From: Acidimicrobiales bacterium
GTDB taxonomy: Bacteria; Actinomycetota; Acidimicrobiia; Acidimicrobiales; JAUJNH01
DNA: 64,000 bases
Reading direction: 5' to 3'
Assembly: GCA_030448245.1 (NCBI GenBank)
Contig: JAUJNH010000006.1
Coordinates: forward strand, 139,992 to 203,991
A model generated the notes under the pieces. That model did not search any database and was not told the origin of the DNA. It saw only the letters and a program-made list of their open reading frames with translations. Position 1 is the first letter of the stretch, and each line of letters begins with the position of its first letter. The position numbers were made by a program, and so were the translations under genes. Positions 31,597 through 40,495 of the stretch are shown here, one piece after another.

Positions 31597-31856
31597 TCGA
31601 TCGAGAGCTTGGCGAAGAGCTGGGCCTTCTTCTCCTCGAAGGTCTCGAAGTCGATGACCTTCGCCTCGAAGTCGTGGTGGAGGTCCTCGATCTGGCGGAG
31701 GATCTCGTCGGTGGAGGGCCCGGACGGGAGCGGCGCCGCCGCCTCGGCGGGCGCCTCCTCCGACCGGTCGTGGCGGCGCTCACGCTTGGCCGCAGCCTTG
31801 GCCTTCTTCGCCCTCTCGAGCTCGAGCTTGCCGAAGCTGCTGCGCTGCGCGGCCAG
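31593..31856 (-). CDS. SHOCT-like ORF in frame with csp, no conventional start codon
   Basis: 87 codons that follow the csp TGA directly and in the same frame. The product is coding-like: a basic helix (SFGKLELERAKKAKAAAKRE), a Pro/Ala linker, and a C-terminal DEILRQIEDLHHDFEAKVID then FETFEEKKAQLFAKL, which matches the SHOCT pattern of a short C-terminal helix pair. It contains no ATG, GTG or TTG; the only near-cognate start is the CTG immediately after the TGA. So it is made by CTG initiation coupled to csp, by TGA readthrough giving a Csp-SHOCT fusion, or the TGA or a nearby base is an error. Its stop shares CTAG with the GH57 stop. Confidence 0.6.
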   Translation of the reverse strand: MAAQRSSFGKLELERAKKAKAAAKRERRHDRSEEAPAEAAAPLPSGPSTDEILRQIEDLHHDFEAKVIDFETFEEKKAQLFAKLSID

Positions 31857-32057
31857 TCAGATCACCCGGACCTTCTGGGCCTCTTCGCCCTTTCGCCCGG
31901 GGGCGACGTCGAACTCGACCTGCTGGCCCTCCTCGAGGGTCTTGTAGCCCGTGCCCTCGATGTTGGAGAAGTGAACGAACACGTCGTCACCATCGGGACG
32001 GGAGATGAAGCCGAAGCCCTTCTCAGCGTTGAAGAACTTCACAGTACCGGTTGCCAT
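31857..32057 (-). CDS. csp: Cold-shock domain protein
   Basis: 66 residues, a single cold-shock domain that binds single-stranded RNA and DNA and melts RNA structure. RNP1 is KGFGFI and RNP2 is VFVHFS, both intact; the start [18 protein letters not shown] and end [10 protein letters not shown] are standard. Unlike most genes here it has a leader and a Shine-Dalgarno GAGAAGG 8 bases before the ATG. The TGA stop is followed in frame by 87 further coding-like codons (see the SHOCT-like ORF). Confidence 0.96.
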   Translation of the reverse strand: MATGTVKFFNAEKGFGFISRPDGDDVFVHFSNIEGTGYKTLEEGQQVEFDVAPGRKGEEAQKVRVI

Positions 32058-32123
32058 CGCAATTACCTTCTCATGCTCTCGGGCGAGTACAAGGTCGTCT
32101 CAGCCGTCTTTCGGCCCAGCCTA

Positions 32124-32149
32124 GGCGGGATTGAGCCTCTATCCCCGCC
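32124..32149 (-). terminator. Possible terminator between galT and csp
   Basis: Inverted repeat GGCGGGAT / ATCCCCGCC (one-base bulge) with a 9-base loop, 23 bases after the galT stop on the minus strand. It lies in the 114-base gap that must also hold the csp leader and promoter, so it could instead be a leader structure. Confidence 0.35.
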
Positions 32150-32171
32150 ACCCCGGCTGCTTTGGGGGCTT

Positions 32172-33152
32172 TCAGGCCGCAGCCGGCGCCGCCCTGAGGC
32201 TGCTGGCTGCGTCCTCCGGTGCCACCACGTTGATGACGACGCCCGTGCCCAGCTCGAACCCCGCTGCGGTGGTCACCTTTGGCAGCACGTGGGCGTGCCA
32301 GTGGAAGTCGCCGGCCGTGCGGTGGGGCGCCGAGTGGAAGATGACGTTGTAGGCGACGTCGCCCAGCATCGCCCGCAGCGCCGCCAGCCCCCGCTGGAGC
32401 GCCCGGCCGACCGCGGCCAGGTCGCTGGTCGAGGCTCGAGCAAGGTGGGCGCTGTGGCTGCGGGGCAGGACGAGCATCTCGAACGGCGTCCCGGACCAGT
32501 AGGGGCAGACGACGAGCACGTCGTCGTCGGCGTAGACCACCCGGTTGCCGGCCGACTCCTCGGCGTCCATGGTCGTGCACAGGAGGCAGTTGCCGGCGAA
32601 CCGGGCGAAACCGGCCTGCTCGTCGGTGATCTCACGGGGCACGAACGGGATGCCCATCAGCTGGCCGTGCGGGTGCTCGAGCGAGGCGCCAGCCTCCCGG
32701 CCGGCGTTGACGATGGCCTGGCTGTAGCGCAGCCCGGGCTGGCTCGAGTGGGCCACCATCCGGGTGGCCACCGCCTCCATGACCAGGGCGGCCCGCTGGT
32801 CGTCGAGATCGGCCCAGCTGCGGTGGTGGTCGGGCCCGAGGAGGAGGACCTCGTGGATGCCGCTGCCCGGGGCCTGGGTGAAGACCGGCCCGAGGTTGGT
32901 GACCGCCATCGGCGAGGTGCCCTCGAAGGCCGGGTAGAGGTTGGGCACGACCCGCACCTGCCAGCCGTCCTCACCAGCCACCTCGAGCGTGGGGATCAGG
33001 TCGTCCCGCTCGTCGTCCGGGCAGAACGGGCAGGGGCGCGCATCGCTCTCCACCGGAAGCCGCCGGGGCTGGAACGAGAAGGGGCGCTCGCGCCGCTCCT
33101 CGCTGATGACGCTCCACCGGCCCTTGAGCGGGTCGAGTCGGAGCTGGCTCAC
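32172..33152 (-). CDS. galT: Galactose-1-phosphate uridylyltransferase
   Basis: 326 residues, Leloir pathway: exchanges UMP between UDP-glucose and galactose-1-phosphate. The active-site HPHGQ (160-164) follows NAGREAGASLE; the zinc pair is CPFC (41-44), and a further FHWHAHVLPK carries the second histidine site. Start chosen at GTG 33152 (VSQLRLDPLKGRWSVI), which matches family N-termini; the 60 extra codons upstream are low-complexity shadow. No galK or galE is adjacent. Confidence 0.93.
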   Translation of the reverse strand: MSQLRLDPLKGRWSVISEERRERPFSFQPRRLPVESDARPCPFCPDDERDDLIPTLEVAGEDGWQVRVVPNLYPAFEGTSPMAVTNLGPVFTQAPGSGIHEVLLLGPDHHRSWADLDDQRAALVMEAVATRMVAHSSQPGLRYSQAIVNAGREAGASLEHPHGQLMGIPFVPREITDEQAGFARFAGNCLLCTTMDAEESAGNRVVYADDDVLVVCPYWSGTPFEMLVLPRSHSAHLARASTSDLAAVGRALQRGLAALRAMLGDVAYNVIFHSAPHRTAGDFHWHAHVLPKVTTAAGFELGTGVVINVVAPEDAASSLRAAPAAA

Positions 33153-33191
33153 CGGATCCCCCGAGGTCCCGTCTCGTACATATCGGGCACC

Positions 33192-33197
33192 ACGGTA
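33192..33197 (-). promoter_or_regulatory. Possible -10 element for galT
   Basis: TACCGT on the minus strand, 39 bases before the galT GTG, which would give a leader of about 32 bases. The leader has a G-rich CTCGGGGGATC stretch as a possible ribosome site. Confidence 0.3.
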
Positions 33198-33232
33198 GCC
33201 CTGGGAGGAGGGCCAGCGGCAGACCGAGGGCG

Positions 33233-33238
33233 TACCAT
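33233..33238 (+). promoter_or_regulatory. -10 element for the PaaK-like gene
   Basis: TACCAT, 8 bases before the GTG at 33247, no Shine-Dalgarno sequence; in the 94-base divergent region with galT. Confidence 0.5.
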
Positions 33239-33246
33239 CGGCCGCC

Positions 33247-35202
33247 GTGCTCGGTGACACGGAGCGGCCAGGGGCGTACGCCTCGGAGCAGCGCCGGCTG
33301 GTCCGCGCCGCGGTGGCCGCGGAGGTGCTCACCTACACGTCCTACTGGCGGGAGGCGGCCGAAGAGGCGGGGCTGCGGCGAGCCAGCTCAACCAAGGATC
33401 TCGCCGCGCTGCGCCCCCGGCCGCTCGGCGCCCTCGGACCGCCCAACACGCTCGTCCTGCGGCCGCCGCCTGAGGCGGTGCGCAAGAGCGGGCCGCGGCC
33501 CCTGCGCCGGCGCCTGCGGCGGGCCCGGGTGGGCCGGGGCAGCGCCAGCGCCATGCGTCGGATCCTCGATCCGCTCTACAAGCCGATCCACTGGATCATC
33601 GAGGGCGACGTGCCGGTGGGCTGCACCGAGGCCGACCTGGTGCGGCTGGCCGAGCTGGGGCGCCGCAGCCTCGAGCTGGCTGGCATCGGCCTGAGCGACG
33701 CCATCGTCGGGCTCGTGCCACCAGGGCCGACGCTCTCGTCGTGGCAGCTGGTGCTGGGCGCCCGCGAGGCGACCGTGCCGCTGGCGGCGCTGGCGCCCTC
33801 GGCGTCGATCGAGGCCGTGAGCCTCCTCGGCCCGACGGTGCTGGCGGGTCGTCCACCGGACCTGCTGCGGGTGCTCGACGGCCTCACCGGCCCCGCCCGC
33901 AAGGCCGTGGGCACCATCCTCGTGATCACCCGGTCCCCGCTGCTGCGGACCGAGCGCGCCCGGCTCGTGGCGGCGGCCGGTCGCGAGGCTGTCGTCGTCG
34001 AGTCGTGGGCTCCTCCGGGCACCCGTGCGCTCTGGACCCAGTGCCGCGGGGGCGAGGGGGTGCACACCTGGCCGCAGGCCGAGCTCCTCGAGGTGTGCGG
34101 GCCCGACGGCGAACCGGCCGAGCCGGGCGCCGTGGGTGAGCTGGTCTGGACCGGGCTGGGCTGGCGGGGGACGGCGATGGTGCGCCTGGCCACGGGCGTC
34201 AGGGGGCGGCTGGTCGAGGGGGCGTGTGAGACCTGCGGCCGGACGACCCCGCGGATCGTCGACGCCAGACCGGTCAGCGGGGCCGGTGGGCGGGCCGTGG
34301 ACGGCGATGCCATGCTCGCCGAGACCAAGGAGACCGGCCGTGACGAGCCGGTCCGGGCCGCCCGGCCCGGGCGGTCCAGCCCTCGCCGAGCGGCACGTGC
34401 ACCTGCCGCACCTGCCGCGCCCGCCGGAAGAGCGGCCCGCGTCAGGGCCGCTCCGCCCGTCGAGGCCGACGCGCCCACCCTCGAGGACGAGGGTCTGGTC
34501 AGGCTGGTGCCGGCGGACCGGCCGGTCGAGGTTCCGCCCGCACCACCGGACGAGGCGGTGCAGCCCGACGAGCCGCCGGACGACCCTGCGGCGGCCGCCG
34601 CCGCAGCGGTCGACGCCGAGCTGGCCGATGCCGCACCGGTCGATGCTGCGCCGGTCGGTCGCGCCGCCGCGGTCGAGGACGAGGCCGAGGACGAGGGGGT
34701 GGTGCGGGCGGTGGCGAAGGAGCTGGTCGAGGACGAGGCGCCCCGCCCCGCCCCCCTGCAGGCTGGTGGCGGACGGGGTCTTGCGGTGGACCTCGGTCAC
34801 CTCCCTCCGGTCCCGGAGGTGGGGCCCGACGCGTCCAGCGAGCGGTCGGAGGACGCCTGGCTGCCCGACACCGGCGAGGTCGACGCGTGGCCGGCACCGG
34901 TCCTCGCCTCCACCGACGGGCTGGCGGCGTGGCAGGTCGAGCACCGGCGGCGCCGAGGACGCGACGAGCTGGTCGTGCACCTCGCCCTGGCCCGCGGGGG
35001 CGAGCTGGCCGACGTCCTGGTCTCCCTCGAGCGGACCATCGGCGCCACCCAGTACGTGGTGGCCGGCGAAGCGGAGGTGGCGGCCCGGGTGGCCGCCGCC
35101 GGCGGGCGTCGCGTCGTCGACCGACGATCGAATGGCAACGGGCACGGCCGCGCGGCACCTCGTCCCGCGGCCCGGGCGCCGAGTCGCGGCTGGGAAGGCT
35201 GA
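33247..35202 (+). CDS. PaaK-like adenylate-forming protein, apparently degenerate, with long disordered middle
   Basis: 651 residues. Residues 1-345 resemble phenylacetate-CoA ligases: an N-terminal helix with YTSYWREAAEEAGL, then AELLEVCGPDGEPAEPGAVGELVWTG, and CETCGRTTPRIV, the family's zinc-like CGRTxPR segment. The P-loop (SSGTTG type) is not visible, and the RTGD motif that binds ATP ribose reads LATGV, lacking the Asp (about 311-318), so CoA-ligase activity is doubtful. Residues 350-560 are Pro/Ala/Asp/Glu-rich and probably disordered; the last 90 include a small alpha/beta segment (ELVVHLALARGGELADVLVSL). It heads the MoxR/DUF58 block. Function not assigned. Confidence 0.72.
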   Translation: MLGDTERPGAYASEQRRLVRAAVAAEVLTYTSYWREAAEEAGLRRASSTKDLAALRPRPLGALGPPNTLVLRPPPEAVRKSGPRPLRRRLRRARVGRGSASAMRRILDPLYKPIHWIIEGDVPVGCTEADLVRLAELGRRSLELAGIGLSDAIVGLVPPGPTLSSWQLVLGAREATVPLAALAPSASIEAVSLLGPTVLAGRPPDLLRVLDGLTGPARKAVGTILVITRSPLLRTERARLVAAAGREAVVVESWAPPGTRALWTQCRGGEGVHTWPQAELLEVCGPDGEPAEPGAVGELVWTGLGWRGTAMVRLATGVRGRLVEGACETCGRTTPRIVDARPVSGAGGRAVDGDAMLAETKETGRDEPVRAARPGRSSPRRAARAPAAPAAPAGRAARVRAAPPVEADAPTLEDEGLVRLVPADRPVEVPPAPPDEAVQPDEPPDDPAAAAAAAVDAELADAAPVDAAPVGRAAAVEDEAEDEGVVRAVAKELVEDEAPRPAPLQAGGGRGLAVDLGHLPPVPEVGPDASSERSEDAWLPDTGEVDAWPAPVLASTDGLAAWQVEHRRRRGRDELVVHLALARGGELADVLVSLERTIGATQYVVAGEAEVAARVAAAGGRRVVDRRSNGNGHGRAAPRPAARAPSRGWEG

Positions 35203-35208
35203 CCCCAC

Positions 35209-36288
35209 GTGACAGACCCCGCGGCGGCACCGGGGTGGGAACCGCCTCCCGAACGCGGTCGGCCCCCGGCTGACCCGCCCCCCGGGTGGGGCCCCCCGCC
35301 TGCCCCGCCTCCTGGATGGGGCCCGCCCCCGGCTGGCCCGCCTCCCGGGTGGGGCCCGCCCCCCGCCGGGCCGCCTCCCGCCGGCCCTGGCTGGGGCGGG
35401 CCGGGCGGAGGAGGCTTCGGCCCGCCGCCGCCCACCGGCGGCACGGCCCGCACCGGGCCGCTCCCGCTGGCCCCGATGGGGCTGGGCGAGATCCTCGACG
35501 GCGCCTTCAAGCTCTACCGGGCCAACTTCAAGGCCATCGCCCTCGTCACGATCGCCTTTTCCGGGCCGCTCAGCATCGTGGCCGCGGTCGCGGCTCGCGG
35601 CGCCAACGGCGGCTACGGCCTGCTGGACATCGCCAGCGACCCGAGCCTGGCCGAGGATGCCGGCACGTTCGGCAGCGGCAGCCAGCTGGTCATCCAGCTG
35701 CTCTCGGCGCTGCTCCTCGGCATCAGCGGGTCGGTGGTCGCCGGCGTCGTGGCCAAGGCGGTGTCCACCACGTACCTCGGGACCCAGCTCACCGCCGGGC
35801 AGGCGCTGCGGGCCACCGTCCGCTTCTTCCCGGCTCTGGTCGTGGCCCGGTTCCTCGTGTGGCTCACCGAGGCCGTGGGGCTCGTGGGCTGCCTCGTCGG
35901 CGCCGTCGCGGTGATGGCCCTTTGGGTCGTCACGGCACCGGCGATCGTGGTCGAGGGCCTGGGGCCGATCCGGGGGATGCGGCGGTCGCTCGTGCTGTGC
36001 AGCGCCCGGTACTGGCCGGTCCTCGGGATCGCCCTCCTGAGCGGGGTCATCAGCTCGGTGCTCAGCAACATCGTGAGCGGGGTGCCGGGGGTGCTCGCCG
36101 CCGTCATCGGCTACCGGTGGGGCTTCCCGTTCCTCGCCCTCGGGAGCACGGCCTCGGCGGTGCTGGTGGCGCCGCTCAACCCGATCGTGGCGACGCTCCT
36201 CTACTTCGACCTCCGGATCCGCCAGGAGGGGTTCGACCTGCAGGTCATGGCACGGGACCTCGGCGTCGGTGCACCACCGGCGGCGTAG
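35209..36288 (+). CDS. Multi-pass membrane protein with proline-tryptophan repeat tail
   Basis: 359 residues. Residues 20-75 consist of PPPGWGPPP-type repeats that are probably cytoplasmic and disordered. The rest has about six hydrophobic segments and a MGLGEILDGAFKLYRANFKAI motif, typical of actinobacterial proteins annotated as glycerophosphoryl-diester phosphodiesterase membrane domain; no phosphodiesterase catalytic residues are present. GTG 35209 comes 6 bases after the PaaK-like stop. It overlaps the DUF4129 gene by 20 bases. Similar proline-rich membrane proteins sit next to moxR2-type clusters in mycobacteria (from memory). Confidence 0.75.
   Translation: MTDPAAAPGWEPPPERGRPPADPPPGWGPPPAPPPGWGPPPAGPPPGWGPPPAGPPPAGPGWGGPGGGGFGPPPPTGGTARTGPLPLAPMGLGEILDGAFKLYRANFKAIALVTIAFSGPLSIVAAVAARGANGGYGLLDIASDPSLAEDAGTFGSGSQLVIQLLSALLLGISGSVVAGVVAKAVSTTYLGTQLTAGQALRATVRFFPALVVARFLVWLTEAVGLVGCLVGAVAVMALWVVTAPAIVVEGLGPIRGMRRSLVLCSARYWPVLGIALLSGVISSVLSNIVSGVPGVLAAVIGYRWGFPFLALGSTASAVLVAPLNPIVATLLYFDLRIRQEGFDLQVMARDLGVGAPPAA
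35278..35400 (+). repeat. Imperfect tandem repeat encoding Pro-Gly-Trp-Gly-Pro units
   Basis: At least three units encode GWGPPP separated by PAPP, PAGPP or similar. The DNA units are close copies (GGGTGGGGCCC/CGCC type), so the length may vary between strains by slippage. Confidence 0.7.
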
Positions 36289-36964
36289 CGCGGGGGCTGC
36301 CGCTGCGCTCGGGTGGCTGGTGGTGGCGGCGGGTCCGGCCGTCGCCGTCGGCCCGGGCGAGCTGCCCACGCCCCAGGAGGCGCCGGCACAGGCCCGCCGC
36401 CGGGCCGAGGAGATCCTGGCCCGCCCGGAGCTCCGCCCCGAGCCCCGACCGCTGGTCGAGCGTGTCCTCGACGAGCTCGGTGAGCTGCTCGACCGGGTCG
36501 TCGGCGGGGTGGGGAGCGTCAGCCCGCTCCTCGCCTGGGCGATCGTGGGCGCCGTCGCCGGCCTCCTCGGGTTCGCCCTGTGGCGAGGGGTGCGGGCCCT
36601 GCAGGGCGACGCGGCCGTGCGGGGCGGCGTGGGCGTCGACGGGCGTCGGCGCCCGCCAGCCGACTGGCGGGCCGAGGCGGCCGCCCACGAGGCCGCCGGT
36701 CGCTGGCGCGAGGCTCTGCGGTGCTCGTGGCGAGCGGTGGTCGCCGAGCTCGCCGCGCGCGGTCTCCTCGAGGAGGTGCCCGGCCGGACCACCGGCGAGT
36801 ACCGGAGGGCCGTGGCCCGCTCCCTCCCCGATGGCGCGGCGGCCTTCAGCCGGTCCACCAGGCTCTTCGAAGACGCCTGGTACGCCGCGGTCGAGGTGGG
36901 CCCCGCGGAGGCCGCCGAGGTGCGCGACCTGGGCGACCAGGTGCTGGCCAGGGCGCGGGCATGA
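36269..36964 (+). CDS. DUF4129 membrane protein
   Basis: 231 residues. Signal-anchor or signal peptide at 1-27 (HHRRRSAGAAAALGWLVVAAGPAVAVG), one central helix (LLAWAIVGAVAGLLGFALW), then a cytoplasmic DUF4129 domain with ADWRAEAAAHEAAGRWREALRC, LLEEVPGRTTGEYRR and FEDAWYAA. DUF4129 proteins occur with MoxR/DUF58 systems; their molecular role is unknown. GTG 36269 lies inside the end of the previous gene; the good signal sequence right after it supports this start. ATGA overlap with the next gene. Confidence 0.85.
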   Translation: MHHRRRSAGAAAALGWLVVAAGPAVAVGPGELPTPQEAPAQARRRAEEILARPELRPEPRPLVERVLDELGELLDRVVGGVGSVSPLLAWAIVGAVAGLLGFALWRGVRALQGDAAVRGGVGVDGRRRPPADWRAEAAAHEAAGRWREALRCSWRAVVAELAARGLLEEVPGRTTGEYRRAVARSLPDGAAAFSRSTRLFEDAWYAAVEVGPAEAAEVRDLGDQVLARARA

Positions 36965-38159
36965 CCGCGGTCCTGTCGCGTGGTGGCCTGCTCGCCGAGA
37001 GCCGGATGTCCGGCCGGGCGCGGGCGCTGGCCTGGGCCGGCGTCCTGATGGGGATCGCTGTGCTGGTCCTGGTCGTGCGGCGGTCGAGCGGCGACGGCAC
37101 CCCGCTCGACCCCGAGGGCACGGGCGAGCTGGGCGCCAAGGCGCTGGTGCTGCTGCTCGCCGAGGGCGGCGCCGACGTGCGGGTGTCGGCCCGTCCGCCG
37201 TCGCCCGACCGGCGCACCGCGATCGTCCTCCGGGACACCTTCGACCAGGCGAGGGCGGATGACATCATGGGCTGGGTGCGAGGTGGCGGCACGCTGGTGG
37301 TCACCGACCCCGCGTCGCCGCTGACCCAGGCCCAGCCCTACCTGTCGCCGGTGCCGTCGGCTCCGACCGACGGCGACCTCCGCGGGAGCTGCCGCGCCAT
37401 CCCGGCGCTGGCGGCCATCGCCACCATCCCCACCGCCCAGAGCCTGGTCTACGACCGGGCCGGGCGGGCGCCGGGGGCCGTCGGGTGCTTCTCGACCGAC
37501 GACGGCGACTGGCTGGTCGCCACCCCGGTGGGCCGGGGGACGGTGGTGGCCATGGGCGGGGCGGGGCCGTTCGTCAACGCCCGCCTGGACCGGGCCGACG
37601 CCGCCGGCCTGGCCATGGCGCTGCTCGCCCCCGCCCCCGGGACGCCCACCCAGATCGTCTCCGACCTCGCCCCCGATGCAGCCGAGGTCGGAGCCGACGA
37701 GCCGACCGGAGAGGGAGGTGCCTTCTCGGGGCTGCCCGGACGGGGGCGGGTGGCCGGCATCCAGCTGCTCGTGGCGTTCCTCGGCGCCGCCCTCTGGCGG
37801 GGGCGGCGGCTCGGCCGCCCGGTGCCCGAGGACCCGCTGGTCCAGATCCCCGGGAGCGAGCTGGTGCTGACCGTGGGCAACCTCTACCAGAAGGGAAGGC
37901 ACCGGCGGCGGGCCGCGCAGGTCCTGGTCCAGCAGGCCCGGCGCGCCGTGACCGACCGCCTCGGCCTCCCGCGCAGCAGCGACCCGCAGACCATCGTCGA
38001 GGTGGCGTCCAGCCGCACCGGCGTCCCGGTCGACCGGGTCGCCGCGGCCGTCGCCCCACCCGATCCACCCGACGACGAGGCGCTCGTCGCCCTCGCTCGG
38101 GCCACCCAGGCCCTGGCCGAAACCCTGGCCCACCCCCCAGCCTCGAACTCGGAGCAGCC

Positions 38160-38163
<4 letters not shown>
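36961..38163 (+). CDS. DUF4350 membrane protein
   Basis: 400 residues. One N-terminal helix (LAWAGVLMGIAVLVLVV) is followed by GTGELGAKALVLLLAEGGADVRV, GGGTLVVTDP and a glutamine-amidotransferase-like fold, as in DUF4350 proteins; a second helix lies near 260-275 (GIQLLVAFLGAALW). The cytoplasmic C-terminus has IPGSELVLTVGNLYQKGRHRRRAAQVL. The ATG overlaps the DUF4129 stop (ATGA). Standard partner of MoxR ATPases in actinobacteria; role unknown. The open frame upstream of 36961 is a shadow. Confidence 0.85.
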
Positions 38164-39121
<958 letters not shown>

Positions 39122-39125
<4 letters not shown>

Positions 39126-40456
39126 CCGCCCAGCGGGCGGCGCCGCTCTCGCTGCCGGTGCCCACCGCCCGGTTCGTGCTGGGGCTCGTGGCCGTGGCGG
39201 GGCTGTGCTTCGTGGCGCCGTCGCCCCTCGCCGTGCTCATCGTGGGCGACCTGGTGCTCCTGGCCCTGGCCGTCGCCGACGCCGCGTTGGCGCCCCGCCC
39301 GTCGGTCGTGACGGTGGCCCGCGAGCTGCCCGCCATCGTCGGCCTCGGTGCCGAGGCGACGGTGACCTGGCGGATCGGCAACCCGACCAGCCGGGCGCTG
39401 TCGGTCCAGGTGGCCGACGAGCTGGCGCCGTCGCTGCAGGCCGGCCGCCGCCGCCTGTTCCTCAGGGTGCCCCGGCGCGGCGAGGTGACGGCCTCGACGG
39501 TGCTGCGGCCCACGCGCCGGGGCCGGTTCACCCCGACCGAGGTGGTGGTTCGCGTGGCCGGCCCCCTGGGGATGGCCGCTCGCCAGGGGCGCCGGCGCCT
39601 CCCCTCGGTGCTGCGGGTCTACCCCCCCTTCACCAGCCGGGCCCAGGCCGAGCTCCGGGTGGAGCGGGCTCGCATCCTCGAGGTGGGGCTGCGGTCGGCC
39701 CGGGGGCGGGGCGGTGGCACCGAGTTCGAGCAGCTGCGGGAGTGGACGCCGGACGACGAGACCCGGCGCGTCGACTGGGCCGCCACCGCCCGCTCGGCCA
39801 AGCCGATCGTGCGGACCTACCGGGCCGAGCGCAACCAGACCGTCCTCGTGCTGCTCGACAACGGCCGGGTGCAGGCCGGGCAGGTGGCCGGCGCCCCGCG
39901 GGTCGAGCACGCCATGGACGCCGTGCTGCTGCTGACCTACCTGGCCACCAGGCTCGGGGACCGCTGCGGGCTGCTGGCCTACGACGCCGCCGTCCGAGCG
40001 GTGGTGCCGCCCAGCCAGCGCAGCACCCAGCTGTCCAGGGTGAGCGAGGCCCTCTACGACCTCCAGCCGGCCCTGGTCGAGAGCGACCACCGCGGCGCCT
40101 TCACCGAGGCGCTCGCCCGGTTCCGCCGGCGGTCGATGTTCGTGGTGCTGACGGACCTGAACGAGCAGGCCGTGCTGGAGACGCTGCTGCCGGCGCTGCC
40201 CCTGCTGCTGCGCCGCCACCTCGTCGTCGTGGGCTCGGTCCGGGACCCGGAGGTGGAGCGGTGGGCGGCGGCGACGCCCAGCGAGGCCAGCCTCGCCTAC
40301 CGCAAGGCCGCGGCCGTCGCCGCCCTCGACGAGCGGCACCGGCTGGCCGGCCGCCTGCGGGCCCTCGGGGTGACCGTGGTCGACGCCGCCCCCGGCGCCT
40401 TCGCCCCCTCCCTCGGCGACGCCTACCTCGACGCAAAGGCGCGAGGCAGCCTGTAG
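39122..40456 (+). CDS. DUF58 (VWA-like) membrane protein
   Basis: 444 residues. Two N-terminal helices (ARFVLGLVAVAGLCFV and PLAVLIVGDLVLLALAVADAAL), a beta-rich domain with LRPTRRGRFTPTEVVVRVAGPLG, then the DUF58 core GTEFEQLREWTPDDETRRVDWAATARSAKPIVRTY and a VWA-like VLVLLDNGR metal-site remnant (the DxSxS motif reads DNGRV, so metal binding is uncertain). It probably works with the MoxR ATPase. Start is a TTG overlapping the moxR stop; no better start exists before helix 1. Confidence 0.92.
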
Positions 40457-40495
40457 CGGACGTTCGCACGCGGGCGGAGGCCGCCCCGGCGAGGC

